DNA from: Polaribacter vadi
Lineage (GTDB): Bacteria; Bacteroidota; Bacteroidia; Flavobacteriales; Flavobacteriaceae
Assembly: GCF_001761365.1 (NCBI RefSeq)
Contig: NZ_CP017477.1
Location: forward strand, 2,346,001-2,410,000
DNA: 64,000 nt
Direction of reading: 5' to 3'
Shown here: positions 15,900 to 24,875 of the stretch, in pieces
Layout of the letters: the number at the start of each line of letters is the position of its first letter
Position numbering within the stretch: position 1 is the first letter of the stretch
Notes under the pieces: model-generated
Seen by the model: the letters and a program-made list of their open reading frames with translations, nothing else
Told to the model about the DNA's origin: nothing
Databases searched by the model: none
Program-made: the position numbers and the translations under genes

Positions 15900-17171
15900 T
15901 TAATTTTCTAATTTCTCTCTCATTCTTCGCCAGTAATTAGCTAATAAAGAACCTGATATATTCATCCATGGGCTAAATACTGCTGCTGCTAAACCTAAGG
16001 TAGCTAACTTACCCATAGAACCTGCTAAACCAGAAGCCATCCCTCCATTTTGCAAACCAACTTCAAAGGCAATAGTTTGACTTTGTTTTTTATCTAAACC
16101 ACTTGCTCTACTTAACCAATAACCAAATAAATAACCAGATGTATTGTGTATGATGGCTGCCAAAAATAATAACCCTCCAATTTCAAGAAGATGTTCGCTT
16201 CCTGCTGCTGTAGTTACTAATGTAAAATAAACAATGCCAAACATTGAAAAATAAGGCATAAATGCATCTATTTTAGTATTCAATTTATATAATAAATGAT
16301 ATAAAACTCCAACTACAAAAGCACCACAAATAAAATTTAAAATTTCAAATAAAATAACAGATGTGCTTCCATCAACCAACTTAAAAGAATTCCAAAATAT
16401 TACAGCTATCAGTAACCAAATACTAGAAATAATGGCTAAATAATGTATTTTTATTTGAACCTTTGGTTCATATGTTTTTAGAGCGTCATGAATTAATGCT
16501 GCTGATAATGGTACTAATACAATTTTTACAATACTCATCATCATATTTAAAACATCAATTTCTATAAAAGTACCTGCAAAAACTTTCATTAAAAAAGTTG
16601 TCATGATTGGTGCTGTTATTGTTGAAATAGCTGTAACTGTAACCGACAAAACCAAATCACCTTTAGCAATATATGTCATTACATTTGAAGCTAAACCACT
16701 ACTACAAGAACCTATTAACACAATACCAGCAGCTATTTCTGCATCAAAACCAAAAGTTTTTGCGATGATAAAACCAATTATTGGCATAATTGTAAATTGC
16801 CCTAAAAGGGCAACTAAAACTCCTTTTCCAGACTTTCTAATTCCTGTAAAATCTTTGATACTCATTTGAGTTCCCATTCCAAACATTACCAATTGAATAA
16901 TGATTAGAATAAGCCATTTGTTTCGTAAATCTAAACAACCAATATTTAAAAATGTTTCTGGAAATAATAGACCCGAAAACACTGCTGCTATAATCCAAAA
17001 TGTGTATTGATAAACTTCTAAGGATTTTAAACATCCAACTCCAATTGCTAAACTTGAAAATCCAGCTACTAAGCCTATTTTCCAAAGTAAATCCACGTTT
17101 TGAAATCCTCCAAAAACAGCAGTTAAAAAAAGAATAAGGGAAATCCAAAGAAAGTATTTTCGTAGCTTCAT
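15900..17171 (-). CDS. Bile acid:sodium symporter (BASS/SBF) family transporter
   Basis: A 423-residue integral membrane protein with about ten hydrophobic segments after two or three extra N-terminal ones. The SBF signature is G-I-V-L-I-G-S-C-S-S-G-L-A-S-N-V followed by the sodium-site region V-T-A-I-S-T-I-T-A-P-I-M. The family moves organic acids with Na+, including pantoate and keto acids besides bile acids. It starts one base after the stop of the racemase-fold gene and heads the genes below it, so it probably imports a sugar acid for the kinase/RLP pathway. The N-terminal extension makes it longer than common ~300-330-residue members. Confidence 0.85.
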   Translation of the reverse strand: MKLRKYFLWISLILFLTAVFGGFQNVDLLWKIGLVAGFSSLAIGVGCLKSLEVYQYTFWIIAAVFSGLLFPETFLNIGCLDLRNKWLILIIIQLVMFGMGTQMSIKDFTGIRKSGKGVLVALLGQFTIMPIIGFIIAKTFGFDAEIAAGIVLIGSCSSGLASNVMTYIAKGDLVLSVTVTAISTITAPIMTTFLMKVFAGTFIEIDVLNMMMSIVKIVLVPLSAALIHDALKTYEPKVQIKIHYLAIISSIWLLIAVIFWNSFKLVDGSTSVILFEILNFICGAFVVGVLYHLLYKLNTKIDAFMPYFSMFGIVYFTLVTTAAGSEHLLEIGGLLFLAAIIHNTSGYLFGYWLSRASGLDKKQSQTIAFEVGLQNGGMASGLAGSMGKLATLGLAAAVFSPWMNISGSLLANYWRRMREKLEN

Positions 17172-17172
17172 T

Positions 17173-17838
17173 TTATTTAAAATATACCTCAGCCAATTTC
17201 TTCATTGCTATTGCAGGACTTGCTAAAATAGGTACTAACTTTTCATCTGCACTTAAACCCTCGACAACACGAGCCATAGATGCTTGTGCTAAAACAATCA
17301 CATAAACTTCTTTCATTAATTCTTTTAAAGCTGAAGCAACCATCTCGTCGTGCTTTGTTGCATCACCACTCATCAATGCTTCAAAAGCACCTTCACATAA
17401 TTTTGATGTTATACTTACATTTTTACCAGCTAATTCAGCTCTTCTTTTTACCAAATCGCTTGTTGGTGCTAAAGTGGTTGGTAAAGTTGCAATCACCCCT
17501 ATTTTATTGCTAATTTGTACTGCTTCATCAGCCATAGCTTGATCGACTCTAATAACAGGAACGTTACATAAAGTAGCTGCTATTTCAATGGCAGAACCAA
17601 TTGACGAACATGTTGCTAAAATAATATCTGCTCCAGCAGCTTCAGCAGCTTGAATATGATTTACTACTCTTGCAGCCGTATTTGGTGTTAATTCATTCTT
17701 TCTTATAACATCTTTAATCACACTATCATCAACAATGTTAAAAGTATCTACGCCTTCTAAAAACTCATTTGTTAATTGCTGAAATAATGGTACTAATGTT
17801 GCAGATGTGTGAACAAAACCTAATGTTTTTGCCTTCAT
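17173..17838 (-). CDS. Asp/Glu racemase-superfamily enzyme with only one catalytic cysteine
   Basis: A 221-residue protein of the Asp/Glu/hydantoin racemase fold. The N-terminal half has the usual cysteine motif I-L-A-T-C-S-S-I-G (Cys77). At the matching C-terminal position, where racemases carry a second Cys, it reads V-L-A-Q-A-S-M-A (residues ~182-189) with no Cys. One-cysteine members such as arylmalonate decarboxylase are not two-base racemases, so a decarboxylase, isomerase or retro-aldol role is more likely than amino-acid racemisation. The start overlaps the kinase stop (ATGA, 17835-17838), so the two are translationally coupled and probably act in one pathway. The substrate is unknown. 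Confidence 0.8.
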   Translation of the reverse strand: MKAKTLGFVHTSATLVPLFQQLTNEFLEGVDTFNIVDDSVIKDVIRKNELTPNTAARVVNHIQAAEAAGADIILATCSSIGSAIEIAATLCNVPVIRVDQAMADEAVQISNKIGVIATLPTTLAPTSDLVKRRAELAGKNVSITSKLCEGAFEALMSGDATKHDEMVASALKELMKEVYVIVLAQASMARVVEGLSADEKLVPILASPAIAMKKLAEVYFK

Positions 17839-19214
17839 AATTTCTCTCCTTTTAAAACTTTTATAAAATAATTGTCGGTTCCAACTTGGCCGCCTTTAAA
17901 ATTTAATTCTAACCCGTTTACGTATTCATCATCCGAAATTGCTTTACACAATGGTGCTCCTGGAGCTAATGGTGCAATCATTTCAAGCGCAGAAATATTT
18001 AATTCTGATGCTGCGTAACTTGATGTGTCTCCACCAGCAAAAACAATTCGTTTGATGTTAATTTCCGAAACAACTTTTTTGGTGATTTGTCCAATAATAT
18101 TTCCGTAGATTTTACTGCATTGTTTTTGAATTGCATCTTCATTTAATCCCTGATTTTTAAAATACAGTTCAGTTTCTCTAATTCGAGTGTCATTTGGACC
18201 AATACTGGTATGAATTATGGTGCTTTTACCGTTTTTGAAATTTTCAACAACGATTGCAACTGAATTTTTGATTATTTCTGAATGATATTGAACATTTACT
18301 GCTTTACTTTCTAAAGCAATTTGTTCAAATCCATTTTCCAAAGCATATTCTATTTGTTTTGCAGAAACTGGCGAACAACTTCCTGACAAAACTAAAATAG
18401 GTCCAACTTCGCCTAAAGGTTTAAATGCTTCAGGTTCACTAATGATTTTTTCTTGTTTCCACGCAATTCCTAATGCCATTTCAATACCTGACGATCCTAC
18501 TGAAAACACTGTTTTATTCTTTGCTAAATGATGAAATACTATCCCAATCACTTGTAAGTGTTCTTTATTAAAACCATCAAAAAATAAAATATCTTTTGTA
18601 TTGTTTTGTACTTCTTCTAAAACAGATTGTTTGCCTTTTTCTATGACTGTTAAATTAACAAGACCGATAGTTTTTGAAGTTTGATTTGCTAAATGAACTG
18701 TTAAATCCCCTTCTGTTGCTGGTGTAACAGGATGCTTACTCATTGATGGGTGTCTATCAATTCTATAGACCTCTCCATTTCCGAAAGTTCCCATTTTAGC
18801 AAATAAATTACCAAATACGCAATACCTCCCTAAATGTGGTGCTGCAGGAGATATCATTACTGTTTTTTGATTAAAAACTTCACTACCTATTTCTATCGCT
18901 TTTCCAATATTGCCAACATGAGGTGCTGAATCAAACGTTGAACACACTTTATAATGAAAGTGAGCTGGTTTAAAACTGTTTAGATTCTTAAATGCAGGAA
19001 CTAATTCTGTTTCCATTTCAGAAGGAGACATCGATCTACTTTTTCCTGCTAAACCAATGGCTTGTATACCTTCAAATTTATCTAAATCTTTTTGCTCAGG
19101 CATTTTTAAAAACAATACTGTTTTTACTCCAGCCAAAGTCAAAAACTCTAACGCATCTGTAGAGCCTGTGAAATCATCACCGTAAAAAGCTAAAAGTAAA
19201 TTTTTCTGTTTCAT
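17835..19214 (-). CDS. DUF1537 four-carbon acid sugar kinase-family protein (3-oxo-isoapionate kinase candidate)
   Basis: A 459-residue cytosolic protein with both DUF1537 halves. The N-terminal substrate domain begins A-F-Y-G-D-D-F-T-G-S-T-D (residues 9-20) and carries K-V-C-S-T-F-D-S-A-P. The C-terminal nucleotide domain has V-F-A-G-G-D-T-S-S-Y and A-P-G-A-P-L-C. DUF1537 enzymes phosphorylate branched or straight acid sugars: threonate, erythronate, 3-oxo-tetronate, 3-oxo-isoapionate. The gene is coupled to the RLP gene by a TAATG overlap at 19212-19216, and kinase plus RLP is the arrangement known from D-apionate catabolism. A GH140 apiosidase in the same window fits. Assignment to apionate rather than a tetronate is inference. 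Confidence 0.88.
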   Translation of the reverse strand: MKQKNLLLAFYGDDFTGSTDALEFLTLAGVKTVLFLKMPEQKDLDKFEGIQAIGLAGKSRSMSPSEMETELVPAFKNLNSFKPAHFHYKVCSTFDSAPHVGNIGKAIEIGSEVFNQKTVMISPAAPHLGRYCVFGNLFAKMGTFGNGEVYRIDRHPSMSKHPVTPATEGDLTVHLANQTSKTIGLVNLTVIEKGKQSVLEEVQNNTKDILFFDGFNKEHLQVIGIVFHHLAKNKTVFSVGSSGIEMALGIAWKQEKIISEPEAFKPLGEVGPILVLSGSCSPVSAKQIEYALENGFEQIALESKAVNVQYHSEIIKNSVAIVVENFKNGKSTIIHTSIGPNDTRIRETELYFKNQGLNEDAIQKQCSKIYGNIIGQITKKVVSEINIKRIVFAGGDTSSYAASELNISALEMIAPLAPGAPLCKAISDDEYVNGLELNFKGGQVGTDNYFIKVLKGEKL

Positions 19215-20458
19215 TATTTAGAAAATTTCTTAACGGATGCCGCAAATTCTTTGTGTTTGTTGGCTGTTTCTTCAATTGACGAACCATCTACAGCACCTTC
19301 CCAAGCTTGTTGCAATGCATTTACACCTGCTTTTGGTCCCATTGGATGTGCTAAAATGCCACCTCCTGCCATGTACAACAAGTCAGTAGTTTGCGTTCTT
19401 TTGTAGGTTTCAAAAGCTTGTCCACCCCATTGACCAGAAGATACCACAGGTAAAATTTCATTCCCGCCTAAAAATGATTTTAAACATGATTTAATGGAAG
19501 TTACCACAGAATCATCAGATTCCCAAAATTTATTTTGAATACCGTTAACATGTAATTGATCGACACCTGCCAATCGCTGAAGTTTTTGATATGCAGGAAA
19601 TTCAATGCCCAACATAGGATGCCTGTTTAACATACCCCAGCCATTTCTATGACCATGAATAACTAACTGACCATTATCACAAATTTTCTTTGTACCTGCT
19701 AAACCAACACTATTAACGCTAATCATTGCACAACTGCCTTTCTCTTGAAGTATTAAATCATACTTTCGTTGCATTACATCTATTTCATCTGAAATATTAA
19801 ATGCATACATCACCTTTTTTCCTGTTCTCTGCTCGTTATTTCTGATGACTTTCATAATCGCTTTTACGCGCTCATTAAAAGGGGAATTAGCTGTAGACCC
19901 CATTAATTCATCATCTTTTATAAAATCTATACCTGCATCAATTAATGTTTGCACCAAAGTTGCAGTTTCTTCTGGAAACATGCCTACACTTGGTTTTATG
20001 ATGGTTCCAATCATGGGTCTTTCACAACCTATACCACAAGATGCTTTGGAACCTTTAATGCCAAATTGAGGCCCTTTATAATGATTTTTAAAAGAATCAG
20101 GCAGTTCTAAATCCATTAATTTCAAGCCTGTAAATTGAGTAATTTCATATAAATTTCCCTGTAATGTACTTATCAAAACAGGTAAATTATAACCGAAATT
20201 TTCAATGGACCAACTTACTTTAACTTTTGCTTTTTGATATTTTTTACCAGAAATCTTGCCACCTGGAATTGAAGGTTCATTGACTAAGTCCAATAATTCA
20301 ATATGTTCAACTCTTGCCGCAAAACGTTGTTTTAGTTCTTCTGTTTCACCAGGCACAGCAACAAATGTTCCCGAAGATTGTTCGCCAGCCAAAACTGCTG
20401 CAGCTTGTCCTACATCGTAAGGCGTTTCTATAAGATATTCTGCAAAAACTCTTTCCAT
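19214..20458 (-). CDS. RuBisCO-like protein (form IV-type, apionate-pathway candidate)
   Basis: A 414-residue RuBisCO large-subunit homologue. Nearly all active-site positions can be matched: Glu26/Thr31 (E60/T65 of RuBisCO) with Phe32 replacing W66, Asn102 (N123), Lys155 in G-T-I-I-K-P (K175), K-D-D-E at 181-184 (K201 carbamate lysine, D203, E204), His270-Arg271 (H294/R295), His303 (H327), loop-6 Lys310 (K334), Ser340/341-Gly and G-G-G at 365-367. Nothing suggests carbon fixation: there is no phosphoribulokinase and no small subunit. RLPs paired with a DUF1537 kinase act on 3-oxo-isoapionate 4-phosphate as decarboxylase or transcarboxylase/hydrolase. It is the first gene of the 11-gene operon. 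Confidence 0.88.
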   Translation of the reverse strand: MERVFAEYLIETPYDVGQAAAVLAGEQSSGTFVAVPGETEELKQRFAARVEHIELLDLVNEPSIPGGKISGKKYQKAKVKVSWSIENFGYNLPVLISTLQGNLYEITQFTGLKLMDLELPDSFKNHYKGPQFGIKGSKASCGIGCERPMIGTIIKPSVGMFPEETATLVQTLIDAGIDFIKDDELMGSTANSPFNERVKAIMKVIRNNEQRTGKKVMYAFNISDEIDVMQRKYDLILQEKGSCAMISVNSVGLAGTKKICDNGQLVIHGHRNGWGMLNRHPMLGIEFPAYQKLQRLAGVDQLHVNGIQNKFWESDDSVVTSIKSCLKSFLGGNEILPVVSSGQWGGQAFETYKRTQTTDLLYMAGGGILAHPMGPKAGVNALQQAWEGAVDGSSIEETANKHKEFAASVKKFSK

Positions 20459-20577
20459 TAATTATTAGAATTTTATATTATATGATTGGTTTTTGATGCT
20501 GATATTCCAATTTCTATTAAGACTTTTTAATATTAGCTTTTGGAACTACATTATTATTTTAAGGCTTTATTTATTAG

Positions 20578-20590
20578 CAAGCAATGCTTG
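20578..20590. promoter_or_regulatory. Small inverted repeat upstream of the RLP operon
   Basis: CAAGC-AAT-GCTTG forms a perfect 5-bp dyad about 120 bases before the RLP start, inside the 261-base gap between the GH28 stop and the operon. No T-run follows on either strand, so it may be an operator rather than a terminator. No convincing -33/-7 promoter pair was found in the gap. Confidence 0.25.
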
Positions 20591-20719
20591 TTTTAAGCAT
20601 CATCTATTTTAATTTCTTTTTACAGCTAATTCACAAAAAAATATAAAGTTTTTAACAACATCTTTTAAAAAAAAGGAATAAAACAGTATTGATATAAAAG
20701 TTCTATTTAACACTCCTAT

Positions 20720-22264
20720 TTATTTTTTTAAGTTAACATTTGATGTCTCTATTTTTTCATTGGGATAACTTAACTCTATGGCATCAGTATCTAAATAAAC
20801 ATTATCTAACACAATATTGTTACCACCAAGAACATCAATAATATTGTCTTCTGTTTCAATTTTTGCATTCTTAATACTAACATTATTTGCATCGTGAAGA
20901 ATAATTAGCTTAGAACTTTTAGCTTTTATATTCTGAATTTTTAAATTTTCGAGTGGGGATTCTGGGATTCCATAAATTTTTAAAAAATGTGTACTATTTT
21001 CAATAATAACATTGCTTATAGAAATATCTCTGTAAAATGGCGTGAGCTTATTAATTTCTCTAAAGGGTAATCTTTCAGCCAATTCACCTACATAAGCAGG
21101 TGTACCAAGCATATCCCACTTTATAGCAGTGGCCTCAAGATTCATGCGTATTCTATCATAATACAAGTTTCCTCCTCCTCCTCCTCTTGGACGACGTGTT
21201 TTAAATCTAATCCCAACCACAGTGCCATCAAAAACGCAATCGTGTACATATAAATTTCGGATAACTCCTGCTGTTTCGCTTCCACAGGTGATACCTCCAT
21301 GCCCTTTTTCTGTTAAACAGTAGCGAACCACAATATTTTCTGTTGTTTTATTAACTTTTAATCCATCTTCTCCTCGTCCTGCTTTCATGGTAATACAATC
21401 GTCACCTGTATTTAAAGTGCAATATTCTATCAATACGTTTTTAGAGGATTCTATATTAATGCCATCACCTCTAGGAATCCCATAAGAATTTATATAAACC
21501 CCTCTTATTACAACATTGTCGCAATAAGTGGGAACAATGTTCCAGAATGCTGTGTTTTTCAACGAAACACCTTCAATATAGACGTTTTTACAATTAATAG
21601 GTGAGATGAATTTTGGTGGAAATATCCAATCTTCTTTTGATCCATCATGAATACGATCTTTGCCTGGTTTACTTAAATCTACAAGACCTTCTATGGGTTT
21701 CATATAAGAACGCTCTTTTATTTCACCACCATAAGGTCCAATAAGTAATCCTTTTCCTGTTATGGCTATGTTTTCTTGATTATTAGCATAAATACAAGCA
21801 GCAAGAGACATTGCTTCTATACTTTCAATACGAGTAAAAACTGCAGGTTGATAATCTTTTACATTTGTACTGAATTCTAGAATTGCCCCTTCTTCAAAAT
21901 GAAGATTTACATTACTTTTCAATGAAATTCGACCGGTTTTCCATGTACCTTTCGGAACGATAACTGAACCTCCTCCTAATGCATTTATTTTGTCAATAGC
22001 ATTTTGAATAGACTCGGTAACCAAATCTCCAGTACTAATACAATTGTCTTTTATTTTAATACTTCTTTCAGGAAATGTAGGTTTTTTAAATTCAGGCATA
22101 CCAAAAGGTGCAGAAACAGGAGAAATATTTTCTGGTAAAACGAAATGACCTACTTCATTTTTTGTAGGTATAGATTCTAATTTACTATAATCTAAAACCT
22201 CATTCGGTTTGTTTTTACAGCTTAAAAATAATGAGAATGTAATTAAGGTAATAAAAAATTTCAT
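20720..22264 (-). CDS. GH28 polygalacturonase-family lipoprotein
   Basis: A 514-residue protein. The N-terminus L-F-L-S-C (Cys16) is a lipobox. Residues ~80-500 form a right-handed beta-helix with the GH28 catalytic motifs G-D-G-I-N (Asp267), G-D-D-C (Asp288-Asp289), G-H-G-G (His322) and I-R-F-K-T-R. It hydrolyses alpha-galacturonic acid linkages, probably exo-acting and anchored in a membrane. It differs from the second GH28 at 46.9 kb and stands alone between the operon terminator and the catabolic operon, so it may have its own promoter. Confidence 0.9.
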   Translation of the reverse strand: MKFFITLITFSLFLSCKNKPNEVLDYSKLESIPTKNEVGHFVLPENISPVSAPFGMPEFKKPTFPERSIKIKDNCISTGDLVTESIQNAIDKINALGGGSVIVPKGTWKTGRISLKSNVNLHFEEGAILEFSTNVKDYQPAVFTRIESIEAMSLAACIYANNQENIAITGKGLLIGPYGGEIKERSYMKPIEGLVDLSKPGKDRIHDGSKEDWIFPPKFISPINCKNVYIEGVSLKNTAFWNIVPTYCDNVVIRGVYINSYGIPRGDGINIESSKNVLIEYCTLNTGDDCITMKAGRGEDGLKVNKTTENIVVRYCLTEKGHGGITCGSETAGVIRNLYVHDCVFDGTVVGIRFKTRRPRGGGGGNLYYDRIRMNLEATAIKWDMLGTPAYVGELAERLPFREINKLTPFYRDISISNVIIENSTHFLKIYGIPESPLENLKIQNIKAKSSKLIILHDANNVSIKNAKIETEDNIIDVLGGNNIVLDNVYLDTDAIELSYPNEKIETSNVNLKK

Positions 22265-22297
22265 TTAGTAGAATCTAATTGTCTAATTTATAAAAAT

Positions 22298-22320
22298 ATC
22301 CATATTTAAAGAATATGGAT
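22298..22320 (-). terminator. Terminator of the 17-gene enzyme operon
   Basis: ATCCATATT (22298-22306) pairs with AATATGGAT (22312-22320) around a 5-base loop. On the minus strand the stem is followed by a T-rich run (positions 22297 down to 22291). It lies 116 bases downstream of the GH2 stop and separates the enzyme operon from the lone GH28 gene. Confidence 0.75.
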
Positions 22321-22435
22321 GTTTATTTTGTTCAACGGTTGATTGTATAAAAGCTAAGTTTTTGTTATTAACAAAAAATTATTTTTCCATAAGAACAAAC
22401 ATATTTGAAACTTCACAACTAGTTTTATTTCATTT

Positions 22436-24859
22436 TTAATCTGTCTTAATTTTTATTAATTTTTCTGTATTTCCAATATTGGACGAAGCTTTTAACCTTA
22501 TCGTTTCAGACTTTCCGTTTGATTGAATAATTACAACACACTTTCCATTAAAAGCTTTTATTTTTGATGCTTTGAATGATGATAAATTTGCTTGATATCC
22601 ATTATCAACACCTACAATTGAACCTCCACCAGTAACTTCAAAATCAAGTGAATTATTTGCTTTTGGCACTAAATTACCATCAGCATCTTTAATATTTACC
22701 ATCACATAAACCAAATCGTAATGATTATTTTTAATACTTTCTTTATTAGCAATTAATTCTATTTTTGATGGAGTGCCTGCAGTGTGTATTTCCTTTTCTA
22801 GAACCACTTTCCCATCTTTTCTAGAAATTGCTTTAATAGTTCCTGGCTCGTATTTAACACGCCATATAATATGTAAATCATCATTTTGTTTTGATTTACT
22901 TCCTAAAGATTTTCCATTTAAAAACAATTCCACTTCATCTGCATTGTTGTAATACGCCCAAACATCCACTTCTTGACCTTCTTCCCAATTCCAATGTGGA
23001 AAAACGTGTAAAACATCCTTTTTTGTCCATTCGCTTTGGTACATATAATACACATCTTTTGGTAAACCTGCCAAATCAACAATCCCAAAATACGAACTTC
23101 TTGCAGGATATGGATATGGAATTGGTTCTCCTAAATAATCAAAACCTGTCCAAATAAAAGTGCCTGCAATAAAGTTTAAAGACTTTACTGTTTTCCAGTT
23201 TTCTTCGTGTGTTGCTCCCCAATACGCAGATATTTGATCATAAGCAGATGCTGTATAATCATCATTCCCATCAAAAGGTGCGTTATGCGCTGGTGGCCAT
23301 CTTTTTATTGTATCGGAAGGCATATCATAATGTCCGCGTGTTTCTATAGCCGAAACACTTTCTGACGCTAGTATTTTTTCACCTTTAAATTTCTCTGGAA
23401 AATCATAAAAATCTTTATGTTTATAATTGAATCCTAATAAATCTAACGCTCCAGATTGATAAATAAAATTTTTCTCTGGGATGTTTTCTGTTAAAGCACA
23501 AGTTACAGGTCTGGTTTTATCTAAAGATTTTACAATACTTACAAGCTCTTTAGTAATAGCGACTCCTGTGCTATCAAACTGTTCACGGATTTCGTTTCCA
23601 ATACTCCACATCATAACTGATGGAAAATTTCTATCCCGTTTTACAAAATCCTCTAAATCTTTTTTATGCCATTCATCCCAGTATAGGTTATAATCATATT
23701 TTACTTTTCTCTTTTTCCAGGAATCAAAAGCTTCAACCTGTACTATCAACCCCATTTCATCACATAATTGTAATAACTCTAATGAAGATGGATTGTGTGA
23801 AACGCGAATAGCATTTACACCCATATCTTTCATTATGGTGAGTTTACGCTTAATTGCCTCATAATTTGCAACTGCACCTAAAGCACCATTATCATGATGC
23901 AAACAAACGCCATGAATCTTCATTGGAACATCGTTTAGAGAAAAACCATTTTTCGCATCAAAATTAAAATAACGAATTCCTAAAGGTGTTGTGTAATTAT
24001 CTACCAACTTAGAACCTTCAAAAACCTTAGTCTTAATTTTATAGAGATAAGGATTCTTGGTATCCCACAAATTAGGGTTTAATATCTCAAAATTTTGTAT
24101 CTGTTTTTTTACACTATTTTTATTGATACTTTCTTCTGAAGTAGCTTGTGCAACCTCAAATTCTTCGTTATTTACAATTGAGCTAACAACTTTGTATTTT
24201 TTATCTAAATTTGCATCATTTTGAAGCGTTATCTCGAAGTTTACCAAAGCTTTTTCTTTTGAAATTTCTGGTGTAGTAACGTATGTTCCCCAATGTGCTA
24301 TATGAAGTTTTTCAGCAACCACCAAACGTACATTTCTGTAAATGCCAGAACCAGAATACCATCTAGAGTTTGGTTGTTCAGAATTATCAACCTTAACAGT
24401 AATGACGTTTTCTTTATCACCATATTTCAAATAATCAGTTAAATCGTAGGCAAATGATACATAACCATTTGGACGAATACCTAAATATTGTCCGTTTATC
24501 CATACTTCGCTTTTTCGGTAAATACCATCAAATTCTATTGAAATTGATTTATTATCATATTCAATTGGAAGTGTGAACGTTTTTCTATACCAAGCAATTC
24601 CTGTTGGCAAAGCACCTCCTTCTGGTTTAGCAGGATTATCAATACTAAATTCACCTTCAACACTCCAATCATGTGGTAAATTTAGAGTTCGCCAATTTTC
24701 ATCATTAAAAGAAGTAACTTTAGCTTCAGGAACATCACCCAAATTGAATTTCCAATCAAAATTAAAATCTTTAACAATTCTAACGTTATTTTCTTCGGCA
24801 CCACATCCAACAAAAAAAATAGTGATTAGTAATATGTATATAATTTTTATATGCTTCAT
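22436..24859 (-). CDS. GH2 beta-galactosidase-type lipoprotein
   Basis: An 807-residue protein with lipobox F-F-V-G-C (Cys19). In order it has a sugar-binding jelly roll (~30-185), an Ig-like GH2 domain (~190-300), a TIM barrel (~305-600) and C-terminal DUF4982/Ig-like domains (~615-800). The acid/base is Glu423 in S-I-G-N-E, and the nucleophile is probably Glu500 in I-L-A-S-E-S-V-S-A. In this GH2 branch activities include beta-galactosidase, beta-glucuronidase and others. It is the last gene of the enzyme operon. The Glu500 context resembles beta-galactosidases, but the linkage is not predictable. Confidence 0.88.
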   Translation of the reverse strand: MKHIKIIYILLITIFFVGCGAEENNVRIVKDFNFDWKFNLGDVPEAKVTSFNDENWRTLNLPHDWSVEGEFSIDNPAKPEGGALPTGIAWYRKTFTLPIEYDNKSISIEFDGIYRKSEVWINGQYLGIRPNGYVSFAYDLTDYLKYGDKENVITVKVDNSEQPNSRWYSGSGIYRNVRLVVAEKLHIAHWGTYVTTPEISKEKALVNFEITLQNDANLDKKYKVVSSIVNNEEFEVAQATSEESINKNSVKKQIQNFEILNPNLWDTKNPYLYKIKTKVFEGSKLVDNYTTPLGIRYFNFDAKNGFSLNDVPMKIHGVCLHHDNGALGAVANYEAIKRKLTIMKDMGVNAIRVSHNPSSLELLQLCDEMGLIVQVEAFDSWKKRKVKYDYNLYWDEWHKKDLEDFVKRDRNFPSVMMWSIGNEIREQFDSTGVAITKELVSIVKSLDKTRPVTCALTENIPEKNFIYQSGALDLLGFNYKHKDFYDFPEKFKGEKILASESVSAIETRGHYDMPSDTIKRWPPAHNAPFDGNDDYTASAYDQISAYWGATHEENWKTVKSLNFIAGTFIWTGFDYLGEPIPYPYPARSSYFGIVDLAGLPKDVYYMYQSEWTKKDVLHVFPHWNWEEGQEVDVWAYYNNADEVELFLNGKSLGSKSKQNDDLHIIWRVKYEPGTIKAISRKDGKVVLEKEIHTAGTPSKIELIANKESIKNNHYDLVYVMVNIKDADGNLVPKANNSLDFEVTGGGSIVGVDNGYQANLSSFKASKIKAFNGKCVVIIQSNGKSETIRLKASSNIGNTEKLIKIKTD

Positions 24860-24875
24860 AGTTTTATCAATCTAT

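Noticed and set aside
19214..20458. True CO2-fixing RuBisCO
   Set aside because: W66 position is Phe, there is no small subunit or phosphoribulokinase, and the context is sugar-acid catabolism.
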